From Larkinella punicea (GTDB lineage: Bacteria; Bacteroidota; Bacteroidia; Cytophagales; Spirosomataceae): DNA of 64,000 bases. Every line of letters starts with the position of its first letter. Positions within the stretch are counted from its first letter, which is position 1. The notes beneath the pieces were generated by a model, which saw nothing but the letters and a program-made list of their open reading frames with translations, made no database searches and was not told the origin of the DNA. Where the stretch lies: positions 78,461 to 142,460 of the forward strand of contig NZ_QOWE01000025.1 of assembly GCF_003334855.1 (NCBI RefSeq). Reading direction: 5' to 3'. Shown piece after piece: positions 1 through 9,111 of this stretch. Position numbers and translations under genes: made by a program.

Positions 1-1527
1 GTTGATTTTTTTGGCTTTCAGAGCAGGTACGTAGGCTTCCTTGAACAGTTTGACCGTGCAGGCCGGTGCCCAAAGGGTGCAGGATTCGATCTTTAACCCA
101 AATTCTTTCGTAAGTGCCTGAATAAAGGGGGCGTGAAAAATACTACCGGCACTGTGTCCGACAATATGAATTTCCAGATCCGTCTGTGTCGCTAGTTTGG
201 CAATTTCCTGGAGAGCAATTCGCGCCCCGCCGGTTGCCTTCGTCGTGGCCAGAAAAGCATTTTCCTTCATTTCGTCCCACTGCATTTTTCCCATCAGCAT
301 CCGCGCCACCGGTTCCAGCGCGTCGTCGAGCCGGTCTAGCATGAAATCTTTGCTGGCGTCCAGAATGCCTTCGGGCCGACGGCGTTTGAGGGCATCCTGC
401 AAAATGTTGGTGGTCGTTGTCCAGAAATCGGTGTGCCAGATGAACGAAACCGGATATACTTCGGCATCCATCAGCGCGGCCCGGTAGTCGGCCAGACGCT
501 GCACGGCAGATTCTTCCCCGACCAAACCGCCATGTGCGTATAGAAGTAACCGTTTCTTTTTCCAATTCTGCGTTACCCGAAGAAAATCGTCCTGAAAAAT
601 CGTTCTCACTTCGTCGGCGGAGGTTCCGAAGCTGCCGCCTTCGTTCAGTTTGCCGTCGTTGCCAATGCTGATGATGTGCGGACGCAGGTCGGCAAAGGCG
701 TAGGCATTCGATTTGCCGGAAGAGGCCGAATTGCTGATGGCAATGGATTGGGGTTTGTAGAGCATTACGGGCGCACCCAGGCGCGCTACCCAGACATCGG
801 TGCCGTGGGTGAGCCAGTCGTCGTAGGAAATCTGGGCAAAACCGCCTTTTCCCCAATCCGGTCCCCACGAATTCTGAATCCAGAAACCGTTCTGGTCATA
901 CGCGACAATCGCAAAGGCATGCCCACCCAGAACTTTCTCCGGGAACGAAATCAATCCGTCCGACCCAACCTTCTCCCAGCCCTCGTGAACGGTGGCCGTC
1001 GCGTACAGAATGCCGACTTCGGCCATTGCCGTGTGCATCGATACCAGATCTTTGTGATTCACCCGGTAATAGGCTCCCAGTGGGCGGTTCAGGGCATCGG
1101 AGGTTCGCTGTTCCGTCAATCGCTCGTTCCGGGCCGCTGCCTGATAAGGCCAGTGTTCGTCGGCGCAAATCCCGTGTTTGTGCCAGCCTTTCATGGCACC
1201 CCGCGCACTCGATCCGCTGTATTCTTCGCCGGGCCACTCATCGTAGCGCCGGGCCATTTCGTAGAGCATCCGCGCACTGACCGGATTGGGATCGGCAACG
1301 ACCTTCCGACGGCGCAGCAGATAATTGGCAACCGTAGCCAGCCCAAACCCCGTACAGGCGCCTTCCTGACCCTGGTCGAGAATGGGCACCTCCCAGGCCT
1401 GGTAGTCGTTGAGTGTGATCCTGATCGGTACTTCATACAGATTGGGAACATAGATTTTGTCGCGAAAATCCAGGGTGTCGGGTCGCGCGTTGTAGGTGCG
1501 TTCGACGGTGGTGGTTGGGGCAGACAT
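1..1527 (-). CDS. C1 (papain-like) peptidase fused to alpha/beta hydrolase, 3' end outside window
   Basis: I translated this frame by hand; it stays open for 509 codons from the ATG at 1527 to the window edge, so the C-terminus is missing. The N-terminal half is a papain-like C1 peptidase: oxyanion Gln52 and nucleophile Cys58 in DQGQEGACTGF, His203 in GGHAFAIVAYD and Asn219 in IQNSWGPDWG. From about residue 325 a second fold begins with LLLYAHGGLVGEE (oxyanion HGG near 331) and carries the serine-hydrolase elbow GHSAGS at 457-462. No signal peptide is visible, so a cytoplasmic location is likely. It starts 31 bp after the VWA gene on the same strand. The peptidase and hydrolase assignments are firm; the substrates are unknown. 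Confidence 0.85.
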   Translation of the reverse strand, partial: MSAPTTTVERTYNARPDTLDFRDKIYVPNLYEVPIRITLNDYQAWEVPILDQGQEGACTGFGLATVANYLLRRRKVVADPNPVSARMLYEMARRYDEWPGEEYSGSSARGAMKGWHKHGICADEHWPYQAAARNERLTEQRTSDALNRPLGAYYRVNHKDLVSMHTAMAEVGILYATATVHEGWEKVGSDGLISFPEKVLGGHAFAIVAYDQNGFWIQNSWGPDWGKGGFAQISYDDWLTHGTDVWVARLGAPVMLYKPQSIAISNSASSGKSNAYAFADLRPHIISIGNDGKLNEGGSFGTSADEVRTIFQDDFLRVTQNWKKKRLLLYAHGGLVGEESAVQRLADYRAALMDAEVYPVSFIWHTDFWTTTTNILQDALKRRRPEGILDASKDFMLDRLDDALEPVARMLMGKMQWDEMKENAFLATTKATGGARIALQEIAKLATQTDLEIHIVGHSAGSIFHAPFIQALTKEFGLKIESCTLWAPACTVKLFKEAYVPALKAKKIN

Positions 1528-1558
1528 GAGGAGTTAAGAGTTAGGAGTTAACGGGGAT

Positions 1559-4204
1559 TCAGGGGGCTTTTCGGGCCTGGGCTTCCAGGATTAATTGTAA
1601 CTGAGCTTTTGATTCAGTAACATGCTCATAACTGCCTTGCCCTAAGGTGGCTAACCTTTTCAGGTTGGCTGAATTAACCACGTTTCGACTAAAGGTTAAC
1701 ACTGTGAGATTGATCTCTTTACGGGCTGATTGTTCGACTAAATCAAACACTGGTTCGCTGATCGGGAATTCGCCATCGGTGGCCAGAATAATCCGGTTAT
1801 TTCCCCAGGGAATGAAGTGCTTTGCGGCCAGTTTGTAGGCGGTTCGGATGCCGTCGTTGCCGTCGGTTTCGCCGGTCGACCGGAGCTGGTCGATGGCGTG
1901 GGCGATGTCGGCGGTTTTCGACCCGGAGGTGGGTGGCAACACCACTTTGGCTTTTCCCGAATACACCACGATCGAAACCTGATCTTCGGGCCGCAGCAAC
2001 GGCAGCAGCGATTTGATGGATTTTTTCAGCAACGGCATCTTGTACGGCGACTCCATCGAGGCCGAAACATCCAGCAACAGCACCATGTTGTTGGTGGCAA
2101 AACCGTCCAGCGTGGGAGCCGCTTCGGTGGGTGCTGGCGCGGGTGTCGGCAGGGAAACCGGTGCCGGAAGGGTCGGAGCAGGTGCCGCCGGTTCCACTTT
2201 TTCAGCAACCGGCTCGATTCGCCTGGCGGTCACCGGTCGCCGGAACGCAAACAGGTTGGGTTCCATGATCGTTTTCAGAACGCCGGTTTTGGCCAGTTCG
2301 CTGAACTTGTTATACTGATAAACCAGTTCGTTGTTGTAGAAATAATAGAACGACTCGTAGGGGTGCGAACCCGTCGGAGAAGCCGGTTTTGCCGTTCGGG
2401 CTTTTTCGGCAAACCGCCCGGTATTTTCGGCCACGTCCTCATAGGGCGAATAGGGACAAAGGCCGTTGCTGCGACCGTAGCGGGGCAGTCCTTTCAGGTT
2501 TTTATATTCATCCGTGATCAGCGCCCGGCGGTGTTCCTCCAGCTTTTCCGTCGCGGGAAGCTGCGGGGTTTCGTCCCCGTAATACGACCGAATGCCGAAC
2601 AAAACCGTCTTGTTGTCGTCGATGGCTTTGAGCAGCGCGTTGCCGGCGAGGTGCCACGAGCTGGCCGGATTGGCCGGTTTGTAGCTCTCGTGAATCCGCC
2701 GAACGTCAGTATACAACTGCTCTTTTTTTTGATCGAAAAGGTCGAACAAAACGGCGTACCGATCCAGAATGGCGTCGGAATGCTTCAAACCGTCCTGTTC
2801 ATACTGTTTTTCCTGCGTGTAGCCAATCAGTTCGATGCTAAGCCCATCCATTTCTTTCAGCATGTTCATCAGCACCTCCGTCTGTGCATTAATGGCGGTT
2901 CGGTACTCCGCCGGAATGGGTTTGCTGCCGTTGAGAAGAAGCTGGTAATCGGCCAGCGGCATTTTGTATTCCGTATGCGAATACATCAACTGACCCCGGC
3001 GCCGGTTGGGGTCCGGATAGCGGTGGTATTCGGCCGATGACTGGTAGTTGCGCACCTGAACCTGGAGGTGATTCATTTGTCGCAGCGACTCGTTGATGAA
3101 GTCGATGTAGGCGTTCAGGGCGTGGAACGTGGCATCGGAAGCCGGAGCCGCCGACGGTTTGGTTTTGAACGGCACCCGCGGAAGATCCCGGAACGGTTCG
3201 GTGCGGGCGGTTTTCTGCGATGCCATTCCCGAAGATTCCAGGACAAAAACCGGGCAGAATTTGGGGAAATCCAGCAGGTGTTTGGTCGGGACACTGTACT
3301 TGACAAACGCCTGGTAATTCGACAGCAGATCGTTGTTGTAGTGATTGATCAGGCTCAGATACACGCTGTTGCCGTGTCGCGCCGACTTTTTGGCCTCAAA
3401 GGTATAGGTATTGATGGCATCCTGTTTCAGACCGAGAATGGATTGCAACGCACTTTTGAACGAACCGATCATGCTGGAAGCCGGGTAGGCGATGGCCGAC
3501 TCATTTTTGCCAAAACCGGCCAGCACTTCGGCGTCGTGCAACATGCTATCGCGGAGGCTATCCACGGGCCAACCCGAAGGCGCTTCTTCGTTGAGGGAAA
3601 ACGGCCAGGACGACAGCGTTTGTTTTTCGCGAATCAGAATTTGGACCATTTCGCGTTCCAGTTTCAGGTACAGATCGCTGGCGTCGTAGGGTTGATAAAC
3701 GCGGTAAATCCGTTGAATCTGGCGAAAAAAAACGTCCCGTTTGCGGCTGATCTGTCCGGCCTGTTTCTGAAGGTCGGCCAGTAACGCATCCGATTTCTTC
3801 AAACCGTCACGTTGGTAATCGTTCAGCCGAACGTAGGTTTCCAGCGCTTTCCCCGACTGGTCGAACGCTTCGAGCAATTGCCAGAGGGCTTCCGCTTCTC
3901 CGTTGAGTTGCTGGCTTTCCTGCGCACTGAGGCCATTGTTGGTCGTTTCGAGGGCTTTTCGGTAGTAATATTCTTCCAGTGGCCCCGACGACGGCAGCCG
4001 GATCAGTGTGCCCGACCGGGTGCGAAACTGCTTCGTGGCCGCATAATACGATTGCAGCACCTGCATCCGGTCAAAAACGACATCGACCGACTGATTCAGA
4101 AAGGCAACGTACTGATTGAGGGCCTGTTGGGGCGGTTTTTCTGCAGGATTGTACGAACTATAAGCGCCAAGGGCCAGGAGGGCTAGAAAAAGAGACGTGT
4201 TCAT
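1559..4204 (-). CDS. Exported von Willebrand factor A protein with duplicated N-terminal domain
   Basis: 881 aa. A hydrophobic signal sequence (residues 1-16) lacks a lipobox Cys. Residues about 27-325 and 362-650 are two divergent copies of one mostly helical domain: ALNQYVAFLNQS matches ALNAYIDFINES, and YQRDGLKKSDALL matches YEQDGLKHSDAIL. A Pro/Ala-rich linker (about 660-700) leads to a C-terminal VWA domain from about 705, with an intact MIDAS DVSAS at 712-716 and the later ATDGEF. VWA domains bind protein ligands through a metal ion, so an envelope adhesion or scaffold role is plausible. The duplicated domain is one I do not recognise. The peptidase-hydrolase gene follows after 31 bp, probably co-transcribed. 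Confidence 0.8.
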   Translation of the reverse strand: MNTSLFLALLALGAYSSYNPAEKPPQQALNQYVAFLNQSVDVVFDRMQVLQSYYAATKQFRTRSGTLIRLPSSGPLEEYYYRKALETTNNGLSAQESQQLNGEAEALWQLLEAFDQSGKALETYVRLNDYQRDGLKKSDALLADLQKQAGQISRKRDVFFRQIQRIYRVYQPYDASDLYLKLEREMVQILIREKQTLSSWPFSLNEEAPSGWPVDSLRDSMLHDAEVLAGFGKNESAIAYPASSMIGSFKSALQSILGLKQDAINTYTFEAKKSARHGNSVYLSLINHYNNDLLSNYQAFVKYSVPTKHLLDFPKFCPVFVLESSGMASQKTARTEPFRDLPRVPFKTKPSAAPASDATFHALNAYIDFINESLRQMNHLQVQVRNYQSSAEYHRYPDPNRRRGQLMYSHTEYKMPLADYQLLLNGSKPIPAEYRTAINAQTEVLMNMLKEMDGLSIELIGYTQEKQYEQDGLKHSDAILDRYAVLFDLFDQKKEQLYTDVRRIHESYKPANPASSWHLAGNALLKAIDDNKTVLFGIRSYYGDETPQLPATEKLEEHRRALITDEYKNLKGLPRYGRSNGLCPYSPYEDVAENTGRFAEKARTAKPASPTGSHPYESFYYFYNNELVYQYNKFSELAKTGVLKTIMEPNLFAFRRPVTARRIEPVAEKVEPAAPAPTLPAPVSLPTPAPAPTEAAPTLDGFATNNMVLLLDVSASMESPYKMPLLKKSIKSLLPLLRPEDQVSIVVYSGKAKVVLPPTSGSKTADIAHAIDQLRSTGETDGNDGIRTAYKLAAKHFIPWGNNRIILATDGEFPISEPVFDLVEQSARKEINLTVLTFSRNVVNSANLKRLATLGQGSYEHVTESKAQLQLILEAQARKAP

Positions 4205-4338
4205 GATGGGGTGGGATGGTAGCAGCTAGCAAAGTCTGTCGAAGCGTCCTGTTGGTGACGCTAAGCAATTGGCCTGCAAGTTCTAACCTTTGATCGATGT
4301 TCCGATTACCGTTTACGAAAAACCCCAAACATCGCTTC

Positions 4339-5295
4339 TCACTTGAACGCAGCCCGGCGCAAGCGGTCGTTGACGGCCCGGCCCAGCCCGGTTTCGGGGA
4401 GCAGGTCCGCAATAATGACATCGACATTAGACTGATCGAGCGCGCGCAGGGCAGCGAACAGGTTTTTGGCGGCTTCGGAAACGTCACCCGTAACGGACAA
4501 AATCTGCTGGTTCTCCAACGGAATCAACCGTGTCATCGCATCAAAGGCCAGCACCCCAATGCGCTCGGGTTTGTGGGTCGCCAGCGCTTGCTCCGGGGTT
4601 TTGAGAAAAAGCGGTTTTCGGGGCGCGTAATGGCTGCTCAACATGCCCGGTGCCTTTGGGTTGGAGGTCGAATGGCTGCGGACCGATACCTTTCCGACAA
4701 TGCTTTCCAGTTTTTCCAGGGTCATGCCGCCCAGCCGGTACACAATCGGGCCACCTTCGACAAACCCAATGATGGTCGATTCGATGCCTACCGTGGAGGA
4801 GCCGCCATCCAGCACATACGGAATCTGGTCGCCCAACTGATCGGCAACGTGCCGGGCGGTGGTGGGGCTGATGTAGCCGAAGGGATTGGCACTCGGAGCC
4901 GCCAGCGGAAAATCCAGCAAAGCGAGCAATTTGAGCGCCATCGGATGGTTCGGAATCCGGATCGCCACGTTTTCCAGACCCGAGGTGACGAGATCCGGAA
5001 TGATCGGTTTTTTGGGTAATAAAATCGTCAGTGGGCCGGGCCAGAACCGCTCCGCGAGCCGACGCGCCGGTTCCGGAATCCGCGTCACGAACGACTCGAC
5101 CTTGTCGATTGAATCGGTATGAACGATGAGTGGATCGAACGAAGGACGGTTTTTGACCTTGAAGATGTCCAGAACGGCATCCGGATTCAGGGCGTTGCCC
5201 GCCAGTCCATACACGGTTTCGGTGGGCAGTCCGATCACTTTTCCCGCTTCCAGGAAGTCTTTTGCCTTTTGAACGTCTGTTCCAATTTGTGCCAT
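4339..5295 (-). CDS. L-threonylcarbamoyladenylate synthase, Sua5 type
   Basis: 318 aa, full length for a two-domain Sua5. Residues 9-195 are the YrdC/Sua5 domain (GLPTETVYGLAG, KNRPSFDPLIVH, WPGPLT, PSANPFG, VGIESTI) that makes threonylcarbamoyl-AMP from Thr, bicarbonate and ATP for tRNA t6A37 synthesis. The linker motif APGMLSSHYAPR then leads to the C-terminal Sua5 domain (about 220-318), which separates it from single-domain TsaC. A TAnnTTTG element lies 5 bp upstream of the ATG, implying a very short or absent leader. The gene is cytoplasmic and stands alone. Confidence 0.95.
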   Translation of the reverse strand: MAQIGTDVQKAKDFLEAGKVIGLPTETVYGLAGNALNPDAVLDIFKVKNRPSFDPLIVHTDSIDKVESFVTRIPEPARRLAERFWPGPLTILLPKKPIIPDLVTSGLENVAIRIPNHPMALKLLALLDFPLAAPSANPFGYISPTTARHVADQLGDQIPYVLDGGSSTVGIESTIIGFVEGGPIVYRLGGMTLEKLESIVGKVSVRSHSTSNPKAPGMLSSHYAPRKPLFLKTPEQALATHKPERIGVLAFDAMTRLIPLENQQILSVTGDVSEAAKNLFAALRALDQSNVDVIIADLLPETGLGRAVNDRLRRAAFK

Positions 5296-5299
5296 GCCG

Positions 5300-5307
5300 C
5301 AAAGGTA
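5300..5307 (-). promoter_or_regulatory. -7 promoter element of the sua5 gene
   Basis: On the minus strand this reads TACCTTTG, an exact match to the Bacteroidota -7 consensus TAnnTTTG. It ends 5 bp before the ATG, so the transcript would start at or next to the start codon. No convincing -33 TTG was seen. Confidence 0.5.
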
Positions 5308-5405
5308 CGATTTTGAAAAAATATTTTATTTTCCTGTCCGGTTTCCATTCCTTCGTTCGTCTTAGCGTCAAAAATCAACTCATCACGTTTAACCGCAGTA
5401 TACCA

Positions 5406-5759
5406 ATGGAAAAATTCATGCTGATCTTCCACGGACCACAAATGGACGAAACCGCCTTTCAGGAGCTGTCACCCGAAGACTTTCAGGCCGAAATCGAGAA
5501 ATGGAACACCTGGATTGGCGGAATTGCCGCTCAGGGAAAAATGATCGCAACCGAAGCGTTGCTGCCCGCCGGGAAAGTGCTGACCAACGGCGGCAAAGTG
5601 GTCACCGACGGCCCGTTTACGGAAGGCAAAGAAATCGTGGGCGGCTACATGCTTTTAACCGCCGACACCTTCGACGAAGCCATCGAACTGGCGCAGGGCT
5701 GCCCCATGTTTGAAACCGGCGGAAAAGTGGAAGTACGGCAGATTCAGAAGTTTGAATAA
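5406..5759 (+). CDS. YCII-related / DGPF domain protein
   Basis: 117 aa, from the ATG at 5406 (a longer in-frame extension upstream is not family-like). The fold is a YCII-like ferredoxin barrel; the diagnostic DGPF motif lies at residues 68-71 within VVTDGPFTEGKEIVGGY. Such proteins are small and cytoplasmic and are typically encoded beside ECF42 sigma factors; their biochemical role is unsettled. Here the sigma factor follows on the same strand after 112 bp, and the gap is filled by a long palindrome that may limit read-through between the two. Confidence 0.88.
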   Translation: MEKFMLIFHGPQMDETAFQELSPEDFQAEIEKWNTWIGGIAAQGKMIATEALLPAGKVLTNGGKVVTDGPFTEGKEIVGGYMLLTADTFDEAIELAQGCPMFETGGKVEVRQIQKFE

Positions 5760-5761
5760 AT

Positions 5762-5860
5762 GAAATTTCAAATGTAAAATGATGAACGCCAAATGTAAAA
5801 ATAGCTGGATACGCCATTCACTTTTACATTTGACGTTCATCATTTTACATTTGAAATTCC
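5762..5860. repeat. Long AT-rich inverted repeat, family A copy 1
   Basis: Arms 5762-5800 and 5822-5860 are about 39 nt each and differ at only a few positions, with a 21-nt loop. Each arm contains two copies of CAAATGTAAAA around ATGATGAACG. The same sequence pattern forms a perfect palindrome at 15974-16074, so this is a dispersed repeat and not just a local terminator. Confidence 0.85.
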
Positions 5861-5871
5861 TTTAAAAATCC

Positions 5872-7116
5872 GTGTCATCTTCCGATTCTTCCCAACTCGT
5901 CGCGCACCTTTTCCGGCATGAAGCAGGCCGGATGGTTTCGGTATTGGCGGCCATGCTGGGGTTCGACCGGATTGAGCTGGCGGAGGATATTGTGCAGGAT
6001 GCGATGGTGCAGGCGCTGCGAAGCTGGCCGTTTCAGGGCATTCCCGAAAACCCCTCGGCCTGGCTCTACCGGGTAGCCAAAAACAAGGCTTTGGATGTGG
6101 TTCGTCGCGAGAAATTGTTCCGGCAAATCAGCGGAGACTGGGCCAGCGAACGGCAGGAAGAAGAAATGATGGAGCGGTTTTTTTTCGAAGACGAGATCAA
6201 CGACAGCCAGTTGCGGATGCTGTTTGCCTGCTGCCATCCGTCGCTACCGTTCGAGTCGAAGGTGGCGATGTGTCTGAAAATTCTGTGCGGATTGAGCATC
6301 CGCGAAATTGCCAACGCTTTTCTGACCAGCGAAGAAACCATCACCAAGCGGATTTATCGGGCCAAAGAGAAAATTCGTGCCAACGAAATCCGCCTGGAAG
6401 TGCCGACCGGGCCGCAATTGCCCATCCGCGTGAATGCGGTTTTGAAAAGCATTTATCTATTGTTTAATGAAGGCTACACTTCGTCGCACCCCGATACGCT
6501 CATCCGGCAGGATTTGTGCGAAGAAGCCATGCGCCTGACGTTGCTGCTGACCCAAACACCCCGGACGGCCACCCCTTCGGCTCATGCTTTGCTGGCGTTG
6601 ATGTGTTTCCAGGTAGCCCGCTTCGAGGCCCGGACGGATGCAACGGGTGCCATCATTCTCCTGAAAGATCAGGATCGGACGCAATGGAACCGGGCGCTGA
6701 TTGCGCAGGGAAAACGCCAACTGACGGCTTCGGCGACAGGCAGTGAACTCTCTGCATACCACCTTGAAGCCGCCATTGCCCTACAGCATTGCCTGGCACC
6801 ATCCTACGAAAAAACAGACTGGCCGACCATCCTCAACTATTACGATTTGCTGCTCGACCGGAAACCCGGCCCCATTGTGGCGCTGAACCGGGCGGTGGCG
6901 CTCGCCGAAGTAGATGGCCCCATGGAGGCCCTGCTGGCGGTTTTACAAATCAAGGAACTGGAAACGAATCAGTATTACCATGCGATTCTGGGTGACCTGT
7001 ATGCCCAACTCCACCAGACCGACCGCGCCCGCCAGCATTACCAGCGCGCCCTGCACCTCACCTCGTCCGGAGCCGAAAAACAGTTGCTCCGCAAAAAAAT
7101 CGAAACACTCGTGTAG
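5872..7116 (+). CDS. ECF sigma factor with C-terminal TPR-like extension (ECF42 type)
   Basis: 414 aa, with GTG as start. Sigma region 2 spans about residues 10-80 (ELAEDIVQDAMVQALRSW, NPSAWLYRVAKNKALDVVRR). Region 4 spans about 115-170 (LSIREIANAFLTSEETITKRIYRAKEKIR) and recognises the -35 region. A helical extension of more than 200 residues follows, rich in TPR-like repeats (ALNRAVALAEVDGP, ILGDLYAQLHQTDRARQHY). This architecture, together with the upstream DGPF gene, is characteristic of group ECF42, where the extension takes the place of an anti-sigma factor in controlling activity. No anti-sigma gene is adjacent. The targets are unknown. Confidence 0.92.
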   Translation: MSSSDSSQLVAHLFRHEAGRMVSVLAAMLGFDRIELAEDIVQDAMVQALRSWPFQGIPENPSAWLYRVAKNKALDVVRREKLFRQISGDWASERQEEEMMERFFFEDEINDSQLRMLFACCHPSLPFESKVAMCLKILCGLSIREIANAFLTSEETITKRIYRAKEKIRANEIRLEVPTGPQLPIRVNAVLKSIYLLFNEGYTSSHPDTLIRQDLCEEAMRLTLLLTQTPRTATPSAHALLALMCFQVARFEARTDATGAIILLKDQDRTQWNRALIAQGKRQLTASATGSELSAYHLEAAIALQHCLAPSYEKTDWPTILNYYDLLLDRKPGPIVALNRAVALAEVDGPMEALLAVLQIKELETNQYYHAILGDLYAQLHQTDRARQHYQRALHLTSSGAEKQLLRKKIETLV

Positions 7117-7259
7117 TCTCCCGAACGGTTTTAGGAGTAATTAAGGCAGTGGATAGTTGCTTTTCTGTTAAAAAAATGGATATTTAACCCATTCGGTATT
7201 ACTTTTAGCAGCGTATTCACGTAATCACTTCAGTGACCTACTCACTAAACCAAAATTCA

Positions 7260-9002
7260 ATGGATGTTCCACAAATAAAAAAGGCAGCGAAAGTTTACGA
7301 CGTTGTCATTGTTGGCTCAGGAGCCGGGGGCGGAATGGCGGCTTATCAGCTTTCCAAGGCAGGTGCAACAGTTTGTTTGCTCGAAGCCGGGGGGTATTTC
7401 GATCCCGCTGATCCTAAGTATATTAACCAGTTAAAATGGGCGTATGAGTCGCCCCGCCGTGGTGCCGGAACAACGCGCGCGTTTGGTGATTTCGATGCGG
7501 CCTGGGGCGGTTGGGAAATTGAAGGGGAACCGTATTCGGCCGTCAAAGGCACCGAATTTCACTGGTTCCGTTCCCGGATGCTGGGCGGACGGACCAACCA
7601 CTGGGGCCGGATTTCGCTGCGGATGGGTCCCGATGATTTCAAACGGAAAAGCTTAACGGGAATTGGTGAAGACTGGCCACTCGGCTACGAAGACTACGCG
7701 CCCTATTACGACAAAGTAGACGACCTGATTGGGGTGTTTGGCTCAAAAGAAGGGCTTCGGGATGCACCCGATGGCCGGTTTTTGCCGCCACCCAAACCAC
7801 GTCTGCACGAATTGATGATCAAGAAAGCCGGGAAGAGCATCGGTGTGCCGGTTATTCCCTCGCGGCTTTCGATTCTGACCAAACCCATTCACGACCGGGG
7901 CGGCTGTTTCTACTGCGCCCAGTGCGGCCGGGCCTGTCAGGCCTACGCTGACTTCTCGTCGTCGTCGGTGTTGTGTATTCCGGCGGTGAAAACCGGTCGG
8001 GTTACGCTGATCAACGGCGCGATGGCCCGTGAAGTGATTACGGATGCCAAAACCGGCCTGGCAACCGGCGTTTCCTACGTCGATGTGCCGACCATGACCG
8101 AGCAATCGGTGATGGGTAAAGTGGTGGTTCTGGCGGCCAGTACCTGCGAAACGGCGCGTTTGCTGCTCAACTCCAAGTCGGCCCGTTTCCAGAACGGACT
8201 CGCTAATTCCAGCGGTGTGGTTGGAAAATACCTCAACGACTCAACGGGTGCTTCACGCGGGGCCTTCATTCCGGCCCTGATGGATCGCAAGCGGTATAAC
8301 GAAGATGGCGTGGGCGGTGCGCACGTTTATTCGCCCTGGTGGCTCGACAACAAGAAACTCGATTTCCCACGCGGCTATCACATCGAATACGGTGGCGGTA
8401 TGGGTATGCCGATGTACGGTTTTGGCTTTGGCATGGAAGGCCGGAACAGCATTGTGCCGGGTCGCGATGGCAAGCCGAAAGCGGCCGGTGGCTACGGTGC
8501 GGATCTGAAAGACGACTTCCGCCGGTTCTACGGGGCCAACATTGGGATGGCCGGTCGGGGCGAACCCGTGCCGCTGGAAAGCAACTACTGCGAAATTGAC
8601 CCGAACACGGTTGATAAATACGGGATTCCGACGCTGCGTTTCAACTACAAATGGGGCGAAGCGGAGATCAAGCAGGCCAAACACATGCAGGATACCTTCG
8701 AGGAGATCATTCATGCGATGGGCGGTATTGCGCTGGGTAAAAAACCGGGTCCGGAAACCAACTATGGTCTGGAGGCTCCCGGCAAAATTATCCACGAAAT
8801 CGGTACGGCGCGGATGGGGAACGACCCGAAAAACTCGGTACTGAACAAGTATTCGCAGGCGCACGACGTCAAGAATCTGTTCGTGGTCGATGCGGCTGCT
8901 TTCCCGTCGCAGGGCGACAAAAACGTGACGTGGACGATCCTGGCCAACTCCTGGCGGACTTCCGACTACATCATCGATCAGGTCAAACAAAAGAATATCT
9001 AA
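7260..9002 (+). CDS. GMC family FAD-dependent sugar dehydrogenase, large subunit
   Basis: 580 aa from the ATG at 7260; an in-frame GTG at 7233 is less likely. A Rossmann FAD-binding motif GSGAGGG sits at residues 19-25. A Cys-rich loop near residues 214-228 (GGCFYCAQCGRACQAY) is typical of the gluconate-2-dehydrogenase/fructose-dehydrogenase branch. The C-terminal GMC_oxred_C domain has HEIGTARMG near 512 and DAAAFPSQGDKNVTWT near 545-560. It probably oxidises a sugar hydroxyl, passing electrons to an acceptor. The subunit 3 partner is the next gene; no cytochrome subunit is visible. The exact substrate (for example C3 of a glycoside) is inference. Confidence 0.92.
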   Translation: MDVPQIKKAAKVYDVVIVGSGAGGGMAAYQLSKAGATVCLLEAGGYFDPADPKYINQLKWAYESPRRGAGTTRAFGDFDAAWGGWEIEGEPYSAVKGTEFHWFRSRMLGGRTNHWGRISLRMGPDDFKRKSLTGIGEDWPLGYEDYAPYYDKVDDLIGVFGSKEGLRDAPDGRFLPPPKPRLHELMIKKAGKSIGVPVIPSRLSILTKPIHDRGGCFYCAQCGRACQAYADFSSSSVLCIPAVKTGRVTLINGAMAREVITDAKTGLATGVSYVDVPTMTEQSVMGKVVVLAASTCETARLLLNSKSARFQNGLANSSGVVGKYLNDSTGASRGAFIPALMDRKRYNEDGVGGAHVYSPWWLDNKKLDFPRGYHIEYGGGMGMPMYGFGFGMEGRNSIVPGRDGKPKAAGGYGADLKDDFRRFYGANIGMAGRGEPVPLESNYCEIDPNTVDKYGIPTLRFNYKWGEAEIKQAKHMQDTFEEIIHAMGGIALGKKPGPETNYGLEAPGKIIHEIGTARMGNDPKNSVLNKYSQAHDVKNLFVVDAAAFPSQGDKNVTWTILANSWRTSDYIIDQVKQKNI

Positions 9003-9003
9003 A

Positions 9004-9097
9004 CCTCCGCTTAACTCCCTTCTCTCTGCTTAACTCCGCGAAATAATTTTAAAAGCTATTTCGCGGAGTTAAGCAGAGAAAGAAGAGTTAAGCAGAG
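9004..9097. repeat. Inverted repeat between dehydrogenase subunit genes
   Basis: Arms 9004-9045 and 9057-9097 pair with few mismatches. Each arm also carries two direct copies of a CTGCTTAACTC-like unit (GAGTTAAGCAGAG on the other arm). It fills the intergenic gap and may tune the ratio of the two subunits. Confidence 0.8.
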
Positions 9098-9111
9098 AAA
9101 AATTTCAGACT

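Noticed and set aside
1817..3040. Long plus-strand frame of 407 codons opposite the VWA gene
   Set aside because: Low-complexity Arg/Gly/Phe-rich translation typical of an antisense shadow; the minus-strand gene has a signal peptide, internal repeats and a VWA domain.
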